DNA of 64,000 bases from Pelistega suis (GTDB lineage Bacteria > Pseudomonadota > Gammaproteobacteria > Burkholderiales > Burkholderiaceae_B), in NCBI RefSeq assembly GCF_013133795.1, contig NZ_JABGBN010000003.1:124001-188000 (forward strand), given 5' to 3'. Below, piece by piece: positions 8,515 to 18,006 of the stretch. The notes beneath the pieces were generated by a model that saw only the letters and a program-made list of their open reading frames with translations, was not told the origin of the DNA and made no database searches. Each line of letters opens with the position of its first letter. The stretch's first letter is position 1. Both the position numbers and the translations under genes were made by a program.

Positions 8515-9702
8515 ATGAGACACTTTCCACGCATTGAACGTTTGCCTCCCTATGTATTTAACATTACTGGCGAGCTAAAAATGGCCGCGCGCCGTCGTGG
8601 AGAAGATATTATTGATATGTCGATGGGTAATCCTGACGGTGCTACACCAGAGCATATTGTGAAAAAAATGGTGGAAGCTACACTTCGACCAGATACCCAT
8701 GGTTACTCTGTATCAAAAGGGATTCCTCGTTTACGTAAAGCGATTACGGATTGGTACTTACGTCGTTATGACGTGGCGTTTGATCCAGATTCAGAGGCGA
8801 TTGTCACTATCGGTTCAAAAGAGGGCTTAGCCCACTTGATGTTAGCGACGCTAGATGAGGGAGATACCGTATTAGTACCCAATCCGAGTTATCCAATTCA
8901 TATCTATGGTGCGGTGATTGCAGGTGCGAATGTGCGCTCAATTCCCATGGGACCTGGAATTGATTTCTTTGCTGAGATTGAGAGTGCTATTCATAATACG
9001 TTCCCCAAGCCTAAGATGTTGATTATTGGATTCCCAAGTAATCCAACTGCACAATGTGTGGAATTAGAGTTTTTTGAGCGAATAGTTAAATTAGCTAAGC
9101 AAGAAAATATCATTGTTGTGCATGACTTAGCATATGCGGATATTTGCTTTGATGGCTATGTTGCACCTTCTATTATGCAAGTACCTGGCGCCAAGGATGT
9201 GGCCGTTGAGTTTTTTACGATGAGTAAGAGCTACAATATGGCAGGTTGGCGTGTTGGTTTTATGGTCGGTAATGCAGAAATTGTATCCGCATTAGCGCGC
9301 ATTAAAAGCTATCATGACTACGGTACGTTCACACCGATTCAAGTGGCATCGATTGCTGCTTTGGACGGTCCGCAAGATTGTGTGACGGAAGTGGTTCAAG
9401 AATATCAAAAACGTCGTGATGTTTTAGTAAAAGGTCTACATGAGGCCGGTTGGATGGTCGATATTCCTAAGGCCTCTATGTATATTTGGGCAAAAATTCC
9501 AGAGCAATATGCTCACCTTAAATCTTTAGAGTTCTCTAAGAAATTATTAGCTCAAGCTAAGGTTGCCGTATCACCGGGTGTGGGGTTTGGTGAGTATGGC
9601 GATGATTATGTACGTTTTGCTTTAATTGAAAATGAGCAACGCATCAAGCAAGCGGTACGTGGTATTAAAGATATGTTTAAAAAGGATGGCTATTTAAAAT
9701 GA
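8515..9702 (+). CDS. alaC: Alanine/aspartate-type aminotransferase AlaC
   Basis: A 395-residue PLP aminotransferase, class I fold. ATG 8515 is chosen (TAAGGTTA before it); an upstream TTG adds 23 hydrophobic residues that overlap the candidate promoter. The opening [42 protein letters not shown] is the AlaC family pattern. The PLP lysine is in [17 protein letters not shown]. AlaC makes alanine from pyruvate with glutamate as donor. Its stop overlaps the hom start by four bases (ATGA), and the alaC-hom-thrC order is the usual betaproteobacterial threonine cluster. Confidence 0.92.
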   Translation: MRHFPRIERLPPYVFNITGELKMAARRRGEDIIDMSMGNPDGATPEHIVKKMVEATLRPDTHGYSVSKGIPRLRKAITDWYLRRYDVAFDPDSEAIVTIGSKEGLAHLMLATLDEGDTVLVPNPSYPIHIYGAVIAGANVRSIPMGPGIDFFAEIESAIHNTFPKPKMLIIGFPSNPTAQCVELEFFERIVKLAKQENIIVVHDLAYADICFDGYVAPSIMQVPGAKDVAVEFFTMSKSYNMAGWRVGFMVGNAEIVSALARIKSYHDYGTFTPIQVASIAALDGPQDCVTEVVQEYQKRRDVLVKGLHEAGWMVDIPKASMYIWAKIPEQYAHLKSLEFSKKLLAQAKVAVSPGVGFGEYGDDYVRFALIENEQRIKQAVRGIKDMFKKDGYLK

Positions 9703-11009
9703 GTCAATTAAATCCAATTAAAGTTGGTTTATTAGGTTTCGGTGTCGTGGGTAGTGGTACTTGGAATGTATTAACACGCAATGCCGAAGAAATCGCTCGT
9801 CGTGCAGGCCGTCAAATTGAGATTGTACGTATTGCTACACGTACGACCTCTAAAGCAACAGCGGTGGTTGGTAATGCTGTGCCTGTGAGCGATGATATGC
9901 TGTCGGTGGTTAATGACCCCAATGTTGAGGTGGTTGTTGAACTGATTGGTGGTACAACATTAGCAAAAGAACTCGTCCTTAAAGCCATTGAAAATGGTAA
10001 GCATGTGGTGACCGCCAATAAGGCTTTATTAGCCGTGCATGGTAATGAAATTTTTAAGGCGGCTAGTGAGCGTCAAGTCACCGTGGCTTTTGAAGCGGCA
10101 GTAGCTGGTGGTATTCCGATTATTAAAGCGATGCGAGAGGGTTTAACAGCCAATCGTATTCAATGGTTAGCGGGTATTATTAATGGTACAACTAACTTTA
10201 TTCTGACAGAGATGCGTGAAAAAGGACTCTCTTTTGCTGAGGTGTTGAAAAAAGCGCAACAGTTAGGTTATGCGGAAGCCGATCCGACATTTGATGTCGA
10301 GGGCGTAGACGCTGCGCATAAATTGACCTTGTTAGCATCGATTGCCTTTGGTATTCCAGTTCAGTTTGACAAGGTGTATGTTGAGGGTATTAGCCGTCTT
10401 GCACCTGAAGATGTGGTGGCAGCGGGTCGCTTAGGCTATCGTATTAAGTTATTAGGTTTGGCGATTCGCCGAGATAGTGGTATCGAGTTGCGTGTCCATC
10501 CTTGCTTAGTACCCAATAGCAAGTTAATTGCAAGTGTTGAGGGACCGATGAATGCTGTCGTTGTTAAGGGCGATGCGGTCGGTGAGACTTTATACTATGG
10601 CGCAGGTGCGGGCTCTGAGCCAACAGCCTCTGCGGTGGTGGCAGATTTAGTGGATGTGACACGCCTACTTACTGCCGATCCAGAACACCGTGTACCACCC
10701 TTAGCCTTCCAAGCTAATGCCTTAGCAGATTATCCAATTCTCCCAATTGAAGAAGTGACCTCTTCGTATTATTTACGTCTACATGTCGAGGATCGTCCTG
10801 GGGTAATGGCAGAGATTGCCACCATTTTAGCCAAGGGTAATATCTCTATTAATTCGATGATTCAAGACCCAGAGACAAATGGTGCTTCGATTATTTTCTT
10901 AATTCATCAAGCTCGTGAAGGCAATGTGCTTGAAGCTATTAAGCAAATTGAGCGTTTGTCGTTTGTTCAATCTAAAGTGACTATGATTCGTTTGGAAGAA
11001 TTATCATGA
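9699..11009 (+). CDS. hom: Homoserine dehydrogenase
   Basis: A 436-residue enzyme reducing aspartate semialdehyde to homoserine. It has an N-terminal NAD(P)-binding motif [14 protein letters not shown], a catalytic region with [27 protein letters not shown] and [14 protein letters not shown], and a C-terminal ACT domain (about 355-430, [26 protein letters not shown]) for feedback control, commonly by threonine. It overlaps both neighbours by four bases, so translation of the three genes is likely coupled. Confidence 0.97.
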   Translation: MSQLNPIKVGLLGFGVVGSGTWNVLTRNAEEIARRAGRQIEIVRIATRTTSKATAVVGNAVPVSDDMLSVVNDPNVEVVVELIGGTTLAKELVLKAIENGKHVVTANKALLAVHGNEIFKAASERQVTVAFEAAVAGGIPIIKAMREGLTANRIQWLAGIINGTTNFILTEMREKGLSFAEVLKKAQQLGYAEADPTFDVEGVDAAHKLTLLASIAFGIPVQFDKVYVEGISRLAPEDVVAAGRLGYRIKLLGLAIRRDSGIELRVHPCLVPNSKLIASVEGPMNAVVVKGDAVGETLYYGAGAGSEPTASAVVADLVDVTRLLTADPEHRVPPLAFQANALADYPILPIEEVTSSYYLRLHVEDRPGVMAEIATILAKGNISINSMIQDPETNGASIIFLIHQAREGNVLEAIKQIERLSFVQSKVTMIRLEELS

Positions 11010-12409
11010 AATATGTATCAACGCGTGGTGGTGTAGAGGCAGTAGAGTTTTCATCTGTGCTACTAGAAGGTTTGGCGCGTGATGGTGGTTTAGCGATGCC
11101 AGCGCAAATGCCTAAGGTCAATAGTGAGACCTTAGAGTCGTGGCGTAAACTGAGTTATGCTGAATTAGCGACTGAGGTATTAAGCCTATTTATCACGGAT
11201 ATTCCTAAAGCGGACTTAGCGACATTATGTGCGCGCAGTTATAATACGCAAGCCTTTAACTCGCCGGATATCGTACCATTAAAAAAATTAGATGAGCAGA
11301 TTCAGATTGTGGGTCTCTCAGAAGGTCCTACTCTAGCGTTTAAAGATATGGCCATGCAGTTCTTAGGCAATATCTTTGAATACGTATTGGCTAAACAAGG
11401 TCGTACTTTAAATATTCTCGGCGCCACTTCGGGTGATACGGGATCTGCTGCCGAATATGCATTACGAGGTAAAAAAGGTGTTAAGGTGTTTATGCTGTCG
11501 CCTTTTGGTCGTATGAGTGAGTTCCAACGTGCTCAGATGTATTCTTTGCAAGATGATAATATCTTTAATTTATCGGTTAAAGGTGTTTTTGATGAGTGCC
11601 AAGACATTGTTAAAGCACTAGGTAATGATTTAGCGTTTAAAGAGCAATATCACCTAGGGGCAGTGAATTCGATTAACTTTGCTCGTATCTCGGCACAAGT
11701 CGTGTATTACTTCTGGGCATGGTTGCGTGCGACTCAATCATCAGGCGAAACAGTCTCGTTTACCGTACCGTCGGGTAATTTTGGTAATGTTTTATCAGGG
11801 CATATTGCACGTCAGATGGGCTTGCCTATTCGTCGTCTTGTTGTGGCAACCAATGAAAATAATGTATTAGAAGAGTTTTTTAATACGGGTATCTATCGTC
11901 CTCGTTCGCCAGAGCAAACCTATGCTACATCAAGTCCTTCGATGGATATTTCTAAAGCATCGAATTTTGAGCGTTTTATCTATCATTTTGTTGGAGAAGA
12001 TGGGACACAAGTCAAAGCGCTATGGCAAGAATTGGCAGATAAAGGGCAGTTTGATTTAAGTGCACGTAAAGCCGAGTTTGAAAGTCAGTTTGGTTTTGTC
12101 GCAGGTGTGAGTACGCATGAGGATCGTTTGTCCACGATTAAAGCGGAGTTTGAGCGTAATGGTTATTTACTTGACCCACATACAGCAGACGGTGTCAAAG
12201 TAGCACGTGAATTTGTGGAAGAGGGTATACCGATGTTAGTCTTAGAAACTGCCTTACCCGCAAAATTCACAGAGACTATTCAAGAAGCCATTGGTCAGCC
12301 AGCCCCTGTGCCTGAGCATTTAAAAGGTCTAAAAGACTTACCACAACGTGTTGAAATCATGGATTGTGATGTCGAAAAAGTCCGTGCGTATATGATTAAG
12401 CATATTTAA
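11006..12409 (+). CDS. thrC: Threonine synthase
   Basis: A 467-residue PLP enzyme converting O-phosphohomoserine to threonine. The N-terminal MKYVSTRGG and the PLP lysine in PTLAFKDMAMQFLG are characteristic, as are GATSGDTGSAAEYALRGK and VPSGNFGNVLSGHIARQMGLPI. The length fits the longer, E. coli-type threonine synthases. It is the last gene of the coupled cluster. The homoserine kinase gene (thrB) is not in the window. Confidence 0.97.
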   Translation: MKYVSTRGGVEAVEFSSVLLEGLARDGGLAMPAQMPKVNSETLESWRKLSYAELATEVLSLFITDIPKADLATLCARSYNTQAFNSPDIVPLKKLDEQIQIVGLSEGPTLAFKDMAMQFLGNIFEYVLAKQGRTLNILGATSGDTGSAAEYALRGKKGVKVFMLSPFGRMSEFQRAQMYSLQDDNIFNLSVKGVFDECQDIVKALGNDLAFKEQYHLGAVNSINFARISAQVVYYFWAWLRATQSSGETVSFTVPSGNFGNVLSGHIARQMGLPIRRLVVATNENNVLEEFFNTGIYRPRSPEQTYATSSPSMDISKASNFERFIYHFVGEDGTQVKALWQELADKGQFDLSARKAEFESQFGFVAGVSTHEDRLSTIKAEFERNGYLLDPHTADGVKVAREFVEEGIPMLVLETALPAKFTETIQEAIGQPAPVPEHLKGLKDLPQRVEIMDCDVEKVRAYMIKHI

Positions 12410-12421
12410 GCGATATATCAA

Positions 12422-12440
12422 ACCCCGTAAGATAGGGGGT
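12422..12440 (+). terminator. Weak hairpin after thrC
   Basis: ACCCC (12422-12426) and GGGGT (12436-12440) can pair, but no T-run follows. It is a possible 3'-end structure; true termination here is uncertain. Confidence 0.25.
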
Positions 12441-12454
12441 GGTGGTATTACCTA

Positions 12455-12483
12455 TTGAAATTCGTTGAAACATTTCTTAGAAT
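12455..12483 (+). promoter_or_regulatory. Promoter of the trimeric autotransporter gene
   Basis: TTGAAA (12455-12460), 17 bases, TAGAAT (12478-12483): five of six consensus bases in each box. Transcription would begin near 12490. This puts the poly-C tract inside the transcript, not in the promoter spacer. Confidence 0.6.
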
Positions 12484-12519
12484 ATAACGTTAAGTTATTT
12501 AAACAACTGGAAAAGAAAT

Positions 12520-15500
12520 ATGATGTCGTATGTACCCCCCCCCCCCCCTAAAAATAAACTTCGCTATGGAGGTTTAATGATGTTTAAACCCCATATTCTT
12601 GCACTATATCTCGGAATTTCGCCAGTCGCCTTGGCAACATTACCCGAGGGAATTACCGCAGGGATTCAAAATATCGCCTTAGGTGAGGGAAGTTTTGCGA
12701 GTGGTACTTCCTCTCAAGCGGTGGGTCAGGGGGCTGTGGCGACTGGGGGCAATATTACCCCAGAAGCCTTTGCTCAAGCGTATGCGCAGTATACAGATTT
12801 AATCGCGCAGATTAACAACTTACGCCAAGAGATAGCTGGGGTAGAGCGTCAGCAAGGAATTAAGCAACTCGAAGAGCAGGATATTCAGCAACAATTAACC
12901 CAACTAGAAACTCTTATTGCCGCAGCACAGCTCAAACTAGATAAGCAAGCAGAGATTGCCTTACAAAAACAAGGGAAAGAGACATTACGTCAACAAATGC
13001 AGGGTGAGCTTGATACGCTACAACAGACCTTTAATACTAATAGCTTTAATGTGCCCGGCAATAAAAAGACGGTTTATGATAATTTTATTTCCGTATTAAA
13101 TGCATTGGATTGGGAAAAACTCAAGCAAGCGGGCGGGCGTGATGCTCTTGTTCAAGATTTAAAAACAGGGATTGAGCGAGACTTCGGATCCAGTGTTAAT
13201 TTTCCTATTGAGAAATATAATCAATTGATTGATGGTTATATCAATATACAAGGCAATCGTACTTTTTTAGAAGAGCCTTTTAAGCGACGTCTAGTCGGTG
13301 ATTTTCGCGTAGCTGATATTTTAGTGAGGGATAGTTTCCTCAAAACAGAAGAATTTAGCAGTTTTGGTGGTTATGCCTCTGTGGGCTTTAATGATGTGGC
13401 ACTTTTAAAACTTGGTGCTCAAGTTGATGAACGTGATGCCTCTGCAAATGAGATGCTGTTACGGGTACTGGATCCTCGCGAACGACCGTCTAATGCACCC
13501 GTATATTCTGCAGAAGATTGGGCTGGTTCATATAGTGACTGGTATGATACGGTTCATACAGGATGGTATAACACCAATGTGATTCCTGTTGAAATGGGGA
13601 ATCAGCTTGTACGATCGGCATTGCAACGAAGTCTACGTTTGTTATCGTCAGATTCTACGAGTAAGGTAGCTAAATTATTGAAACAGTATCAGGCTCCTAC
13701 CGATGACGATGTATTGTATAGACAAAATCGAGCTCCTTTGAGTGTACTCGTCGCTCCTGTATTAACGCGACGGCTTACTCTTGAAGAAGGCAATGCTTTA
13801 TATGAGTATGATGGTCTCAAGCAATCGTTTGGTAAAGAATTAACACAATTCGAGTTTCAGCAACTTGAAAAATGGCATCAAGGACAACGGACATTATTGT
13901 CATTGATTGACTATAACTCTGATGATTGGCTCTTTGATAAAGAAGAGCATCGCCAATTTGTAGAGGATAAGGTCAAACCTTTTCTCACAAAAGTTGAGCA
14001 ATTTACCCGTACCATGCGCCGTTTAGAGGACACTTCTCTCACGCCTGAAGAGCGTGATGCGATTTCCGCTGAGGTGATTGAACTACGAAAGCAGTTAGCT
14101 GTCGCTTATCAGGACAAGCAAAATCACCTATCAGGGTTTAGACCCACGAAGTGGACAGATGATGCCTTAAATAATTTAATGGTGGAGTCACGAAATTTAA
14201 TGCTAGCTTATCAAGATGAGGCATTACGGACATTACTGCCGTATTCTCAGAGTGATATTTTTGTTAAAGAATTAGGACTTGCAGTTAATAAGCAATTACA
14301 AGCCTTAGCAGATAAGCAAACAGCGATTACTCAAGTCGATAGCCAAATCGCGGCTTTGCAAGCCGAGTGGGACAGCTATCGTCTGACGCTAGACGAACAA
14401 GAGGCATCCACTCAAAAAGTTGAATGGGAGAGACGTCTTGCCGATAAGCAACAAGAGCTTCAAGCCTTGGCAGACCAATTAAAAACTCAGCGCGATACCT
14501 TATTAGGTTTAAATACCCAAGTGGATAACTCTCCTTTAGGTGGTCAAGGACAAAATGCCATCGCTCAAGGGACCGATGCCTTTGCTTCTGGTGTGGATAG
14601 TATGGCGATTGGCACTAAGGCACTCGCCATCGGCGATAAGAGTATCGCTCAGGGGGCGGAGGCTGTGGCTAAAGGGGAGCATAGTATTGCCCTAGGCACA
14701 CAAGCACAAGCCCTTAAGGCACGGGCGATTGCGATAGGACATCAAGCCATTGCTAATGCAGAAGGGGCAGTCGCGATGGGCGATCGTGCTGGCGTGGGTG
14801 AAAAAGGTATCAATGCCATTGCCATCGGAACCGAGAGCCTCGTCGATGCGGAGAATGCCGTCGGCATTGGTACTAAGGTGGTTGTTACTGGTGTAAATGC
14901 TGTTGGTATTGGGGCAGAGAGTATTGTGTCGGGTGAGAAGGCGGTGAGCGTCGGTTCGAACAATACGGTGACAGGCGATAATGCCGTGAGTATCGGCAGT
15001 GGTAACCAAGTGCTGCATGATAAGGCAATTGCCATCGGCGCAAATATCACCGAAACTGCCGCCAACTCCGTCAATCTCGGACATGAGTCAGTCGCCGTCG
15101 TCACGCCTAATGAGCAAACAGCGGGTATGGCAAGCTATGCTTATTCTCCTTTGCTCAGTGAGGTCTATCAATTTGCCGCCAGCCAGCCGGCAGGGGTGGT
15201 GACGATTGGGGCAAAAGGCAGTGAGCGTCGTTTACAAAATGTTGCCGCTGGCTTGATTGCACCGACCAGTACCGATGCTATTAATGGTAGCCAACTCTAT
15301 GGGGTAATCCGTGCGGTCGATGAGGGGCAGATTGGTTTAGTCCGTCAGAATCGTCAGACTGGTGAGATTGGTATTGCGACTCATTTATCGGGCAATGTCG
15401 TCAATCTTAGTAACAGTCAAGGCATGGCGCGTCAACTCAGTGGAGTCGCTGATGGAGTGGCACCGACCGATGCCGTGAATATGCGTCAGTTTAACCGTGA

Positions 15501-15780
15501 GGTAGGGCGCTTGGATGGGCGAGTCAATAAGGTCGAGCGTGATGTCAAATCCATCAAAGGCTCGGTCGCCAATGCGGTTGCCATGGCAAGTATGTCTCAA
15601 GCGCATATCCCAGGTAGCCATCATCTCTCGGTAGGTACAGGGCATTCTTTGGGCGCGACTGCTTTGGCGATAGGTTACAGTCGTCTTAGTGATAATGGCA
15701 AGATGTCTTATCGTTTAAATGGCAGTGCCTCGACAAATAATAGCTATGCCGTAGGCGCTAGTCTTGGTTTTTCATGGTAG
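12520..15780 (+). CDS. Trimeric autotransporter adhesin (YadA type) with 5' poly-C tract
   Basis: A 1086-residue outer-membrane adhesin in the present reading phase. The ORF begins ATG ATG at 12520, reads five prolines from a run of 14 C, then meets two further ATGs (12577, 12580) preceded by GGAGG. From 12580 the protein opens with a signal peptide (MFKPHILALYLGISPVALA then TLPEG). Order (residues from 12520): a short YadA-like head piece about 45-85 (IALGEGSFASGTSSQAVGQG); a mostly helical insertion about 85-670 with coiled coils at both ends and a Trp/Tyr-rich middle; YadA-head repeats 676-865 (AIAIG, AVGIG, AVSIG); neck-type segments about 905-940 and 974-990 (TSTDAINGSQLY, VAPTDAVNMRQF); a stalk; and the C-terminal YadA anchor ending in FSW. 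The head DNA is clearly richer in G+C than the insertion. Confidence 0.93.
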   Translation: MMSYVPPPPPKNKLRYGGLMMFKPHILALYLGISPVALATLPEGITAGIQNIALGEGSFASGTSSQAVGQGAVATGGNITPEAFAQAYAQYTDLIAQINNLRQEIAGVERQQGIKQLEEQDIQQQLTQLETLIAAAQLKLDKQAEIALQKQGKETLRQQMQGELDTLQQTFNTNSFNVPGNKKTVYDNFISVLNALDWEKLKQAGGRDALVQDLKTGIERDFGSSVNFPIEKYNQLIDGYINIQGNRTFLEEPFKRRLVGDFRVADILVRDSFLKTEEFSSFGGYASVGFNDVALLKLGAQVDERDASANEMLLRVLDPRERPSNAPVYSAEDWAGSYSDWYDTVHTGWYNTNVIPVEMGNQLVRSALQRSLRLLSSDSTSKVAKLLKQYQAPTDDDVLYRQNRAPLSVLVAPVLTRRLTLEEGNALYEYDGLKQSFGKELTQFEFQQLEKWHQGQRTLLSLIDYNSDDWLFDKEEHRQFVEDKVKPFLTKVEQFTRTMRRLEDTSLTPEERDAISAEVIELRKQLAVAYQDKQNHLSGFRPTKWTDDALNNLMVESRNLMLAYQDEALRTLLPYSQSDIFVKELGLAVNKQLQALADKQTAITQVDSQIAALQAEWDSYRLTLDEQEASTQKVEWERRLADKQQELQALADQLKTQRDTLLGLNTQVDNSPLGGQGQNAIAQGTDAFASGVDSMAIGTKALAIGDKSIAQGAEAVAKGEHSIALGTQAQALKARAIAIGHQAIANAEGAVAMGDRAGVGEKGINAIAIGTESLVDAENAVGIGTKVVVTGVNAVGIGAESIVSGEKAVSVGSNNTVTGDNAVSIGSGNQVLHDKAIAIGANITETAANSVNLGHESVAVVTPNEQTAGMASYAYSPLLSEVYQFAASQPAGVVTIGAKGSERRLQNVAAGLIAPTSTDAINGSQLYGVIRAVDEGQIGLVRQNRQTGEIGIATHLSGNVVNLSNSQGMARQLSGVADGVAPTDAVNMRQFNREVGRLDGRVNKVERDVKSIKGSVANAVAMASMSQAHIPGSHHLSVGTGHSLGATALAIGYSRLSDNGKMSYRLNGSASTNNSYAVGASLGFSW
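12535..12548 (+). repeat. Homopolymeric C14 tract (candidate phase-variation switch)
   Basis: Fourteen consecutive C, codons 6-10 of the ORF from 12520. At 14 C the reading frame joins the adhesin. At 15 C it would meet TAA directly after the tract. At 13 C it would stop at TAA 12575-12577, overlapping the ATG at 12577. Confidence 0.95.
12568..12582 (+). promoter_or_regulatory. Second ribosome-binding site and paired ATG downstream of the C tract
   Basis: GGAGG (12568-12572) lies 4 bases before ATG 12577 and 7 bases before ATG 12580. The second spacing is the more usual one, and starting there gives a compact signal peptide. This is probably the main or a secondary translation start of the adhesin. 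Confidence 0.6.
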
Positions 15781-15850
15781 TTGTTGTAGTACCTATTTAG
15801 AAAAAAGGGATATTCATCTGATTTCCATAAAAGAGCGTAGAATATTAATA

Positions 15851-15863
15851 GACTAAATTAGTC
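15851..15863. promoter_or_regulatory. Palindrome upstream of nnrS
   Basis: GACTAA-A-TTAGTC, a perfect 6+1+6 palindrome 22 bases before the nnrS start. It could be an operator. It does not match the FNR (TTGAT-N4-ATCAA) or NsrR consensus. Confidence 0.3.
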
Positions 15864-15885
15864 AGATATTTTATGAGGATATAGT

Positions 15886-17109
15886 ATGGGTTTGATACAG
15901 ATTGATATCCCTTCACCCAGCGAGCATAAGCGCTCTACTTTTGATGTGATATTCGCACTAGGTTTTCGACCGATTTATTTGATGAGCGCCATTTGGGCAG
16001 CGATTGCCATTGCCTTATGGATTTATATGCCCCAGCTTCTAGTCGGTAAGATGACGAGTGTATGGTGGCATGCGCATGAGATGCTATGGGGATTTATTGC
16101 CACGGTTGCGGTAGGTTTTCTATTGACAGCGAGTGCGACATGGACAGGCAAGAATCCTTTAAAGTCAACGCCATTAGCGTTGCTTTGCTTATTATGGCTG
16201 ATTGCCCGCATTGGTTATCTGATACCTGGTAATATCAGTTTCACAGTTGCTGCCCTTGCCGATGTGAGCTTCTTTATTTATGCGGCGATAGCTTTGGCAC
16301 GCGTACTCTATAAAGCAAAGAGTAAGCAAAACTATCCTTTGGTGGTCGCATTGTTGGGTCTTGCGGCGAGTAATGCTATGTATCTGAGCTGTATTGCTTT
16401 AGATAAAGTCGATTATTTACGCACAGGGTTTCAGATTGGTTTACTCGTGATGGCATTTATTGCCTTATTAATTGGTCGTCGTGTGATACCTTTTTTTACA
16501 CAGCGCGGTGCAGGCTTAGACATCCCACGTAGCGAACAGTCGGGCAAATATCAGCTATGGTTAAGTGGATTAGCGGTGGTGAGTTTAGTCTTAGGATTAT
16601 CAAGTCTTACCGCCATTTTATTATTTGCTTTGGGCGGTATTACACTCTATCAATTATATACATGGCAACCATGGGGCGTCCGTAAAGTCCCTTTGCTTTG
16701 GGTGCTTCATATTTCCTACTTTTTTTTAGGTTTAGGGTTACTAATCGCAGGGGTATATTTTTTACCTGTGACTGTTAATGTATTACCACCAGCGACGTTT
16801 GTTCATACCATTGGCATGGGTGGCTTTGCCGTGATGATTATTGGCATGATGACGAGAACGGCATTAGGACATACGGGGCGTCCTTTAAAGGCAAGTCAGC
16901 TCATGGTAGTCGCCTATGTTTTAGTGATTGTGGCGACGGTATTACGTTTAGCAGCATTATTTGTGCCGAGTATCCTACCAGCGGCTAGCCAAGCCATCGT
17001 ACCTTTATGGCACAGTTCAGCCGCTTGTTGGATTGTGGCTTTCCTTGCGTATGCCTATCAATATGCGCCGTACTTAACGTCACCTCGTGCGGATGGACGT
17101 CCTGGTTAA
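15886..17109 (+). CDS. nnrS: NnrS-family membrane protein
   Basis: A 407-residue polytopic membrane protein, about 12 hydrophobic segments, with the NnrS pattern: FALGFRPIYLMSAIWAAIAIALW, WWHAHEMLWGFIATVAVGFLLTASATWTGKNP and, near the C-terminus, HTIGMGGFAVMIIGMMTRTALGHTGRPL. Conserved His residues fit a haem- and copper-containing protein linked to nitric oxide stress. No nitrite or NO reductase genes lie nearby, so here it is an isolated defence gene. GAGGATA precedes the ATG. Confidence 0.93.
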   Translation: MGLIQIDIPSPSEHKRSTFDVIFALGFRPIYLMSAIWAAIAIALWIYMPQLLVGKMTSVWWHAHEMLWGFIATVAVGFLLTASATWTGKNPLKSTPLALLCLLWLIARIGYLIPGNISFTVAALADVSFFIYAAIALARVLYKAKSKQNYPLVVALLGLAASNAMYLSCIALDKVDYLRTGFQIGLLVMAFIALLIGRRVIPFFTQRGAGLDIPRSEQSGKYQLWLSGLAVVSLVLGLSSLTAILLFALGGITLYQLYTWQPWGVRKVPLLWVLHISYFFLGLGLLIAGVYFLPVTVNVLPPATFVHTIGMGGFAVMIIGMMTRTALGHTGRPLKASQLMVVAYVLVIVATVLRLAALFVPSILPAASQAIVPLWHSSAACWIVAFLAYAYQYAPYLTSPRADGRPG

Positions 17110-17148
17110 TTAACACAGGTACCGCATTGGCTACGGTCTGGTGCAGTA

Positions 17149-18006
17149 TTAACCCAATAGCCAGACTTTAGCCGCTGTGAAGAGTTTGCTGAGTGGTGAT
17201 AGACTGATACCTTTATCCAGTACTCGCCACTGATCTTTTTCGATGGCTTTAAGTAGCTTTAACGAGAGCTTTGCCCTAATAATACAAGGGCGTAGCTCTT
17301 TTTTGCTGGCTTTGTTTAGGTTAGCATAAAGCGCAAAGGCTTCAGTAAAAAGTTCATGAGCACGATGGCCTTGTGCTTGCATAAATGCTTTAAATTCGTC
17401 TGAATACTTACCATTTAAAATATCTGCAGCTTTTAACTGATGCTCACGTAAAAAATCCATTGGAATATAAATGCGACCTTGAGCAGCGTCTTCGCCGAGT
17501 TTGCGTAGTAAATTCGCAAATTGAACCGCAATGCCCATCTGTTGAGCAAAACGAATATTGGTTTCAGTAGTATCACTAAGCACTTGTGTAATCAAACAAG
17601 CAAATGCACCTGACTGCATTGTGCAGAAATTCTTTAAACTTGTCCAATCAAGATAACGATTGTGGCTAAGATCCATCTCAACAGATTCAATAATGTAGAG
17701 GAAATACTGTTGACTAAGTCCATAGGTCTTAACCGCCTCCATGAGTGCTTGGCTGATAGGGTGTTCGGCTTTACCATGAAAGAGTTTATCGATTTCTTCT
17801 TTCCACCACGCTAATTTAATACGAGCCACAGAACTATCACTTGTGATGTAGAGAATATCGGTGACTTCATGCAAAAAAGCATAGAGATTTTCAATCACCA
17901 GCCGTTTGTCTTCGGAAACAAAAAGATAGGAGTAGTAGGCACTTGAACCGTGCTTATATGACTTTTCTTGGCGGTATTGAGAAGAAGGAGTGTGCGTATT
18001 GCTCAT
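17149..18006 (-). CDS. Squalene/phytoene synthase-family protein with degenerate active-site motifs
   Basis: A 285-residue all-helical protein of the trans-isoprenyl diphosphate synthase head-to-head family. The pieces seen are YSYLFVSEDKRLVIENLYAFLHEVTDIL, IKLAWWKEEIDKLFHG and AVQFANLLRKLGEDAAQGRIYIPMDFLREH. The first aspartate-rich motif, normally of the form (E/D)xDDxxDE, reads EVTDILYIT; the second, normally NxLRDxxED, reads NLLRKLGED. Loss of these aspartates argues against normal diphosphate chemistry and fits the NDUFAF6-like branch better than HpnD/HpnC. No hopanoid or carotenoid genes are adjacent. No clear Shine-Dalgarno. Confidence 0.75.
   Translation of the reverse strand: MSNTHTPSSQYRQEKSYKHGSSAYYSYLFVSEDKRLVIENLYAFLHEVTDILYITSDSSVARIKLAWWKEEIDKLFHGKAEHPISQALMEAVKTYGLSQQYFLYIIESVEMDLSHNRYLDWTSLKNFCTMQSGAFACLITQVLSDTTETNIRFAQQMGIAVQFANLLRKLGEDAAQGRIYIPMDFLREHQLKAADILNGKYSDEFKAFMQAQGHRAHELFTEAFALYANLNKASKKELRPCIIRAKLSLKLLKAIEKDQWRVLDKGISLSPLSKLFTAAKVWLLG

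Noticed and set aside
14692-15104. Long minus-strand open frames (120-130 codons) inside the adhesin head
   Set aside because: They mirror the repetitive, G+C-rich head codons of the plus-strand gene and have no ribosome-binding site or recognisable product.
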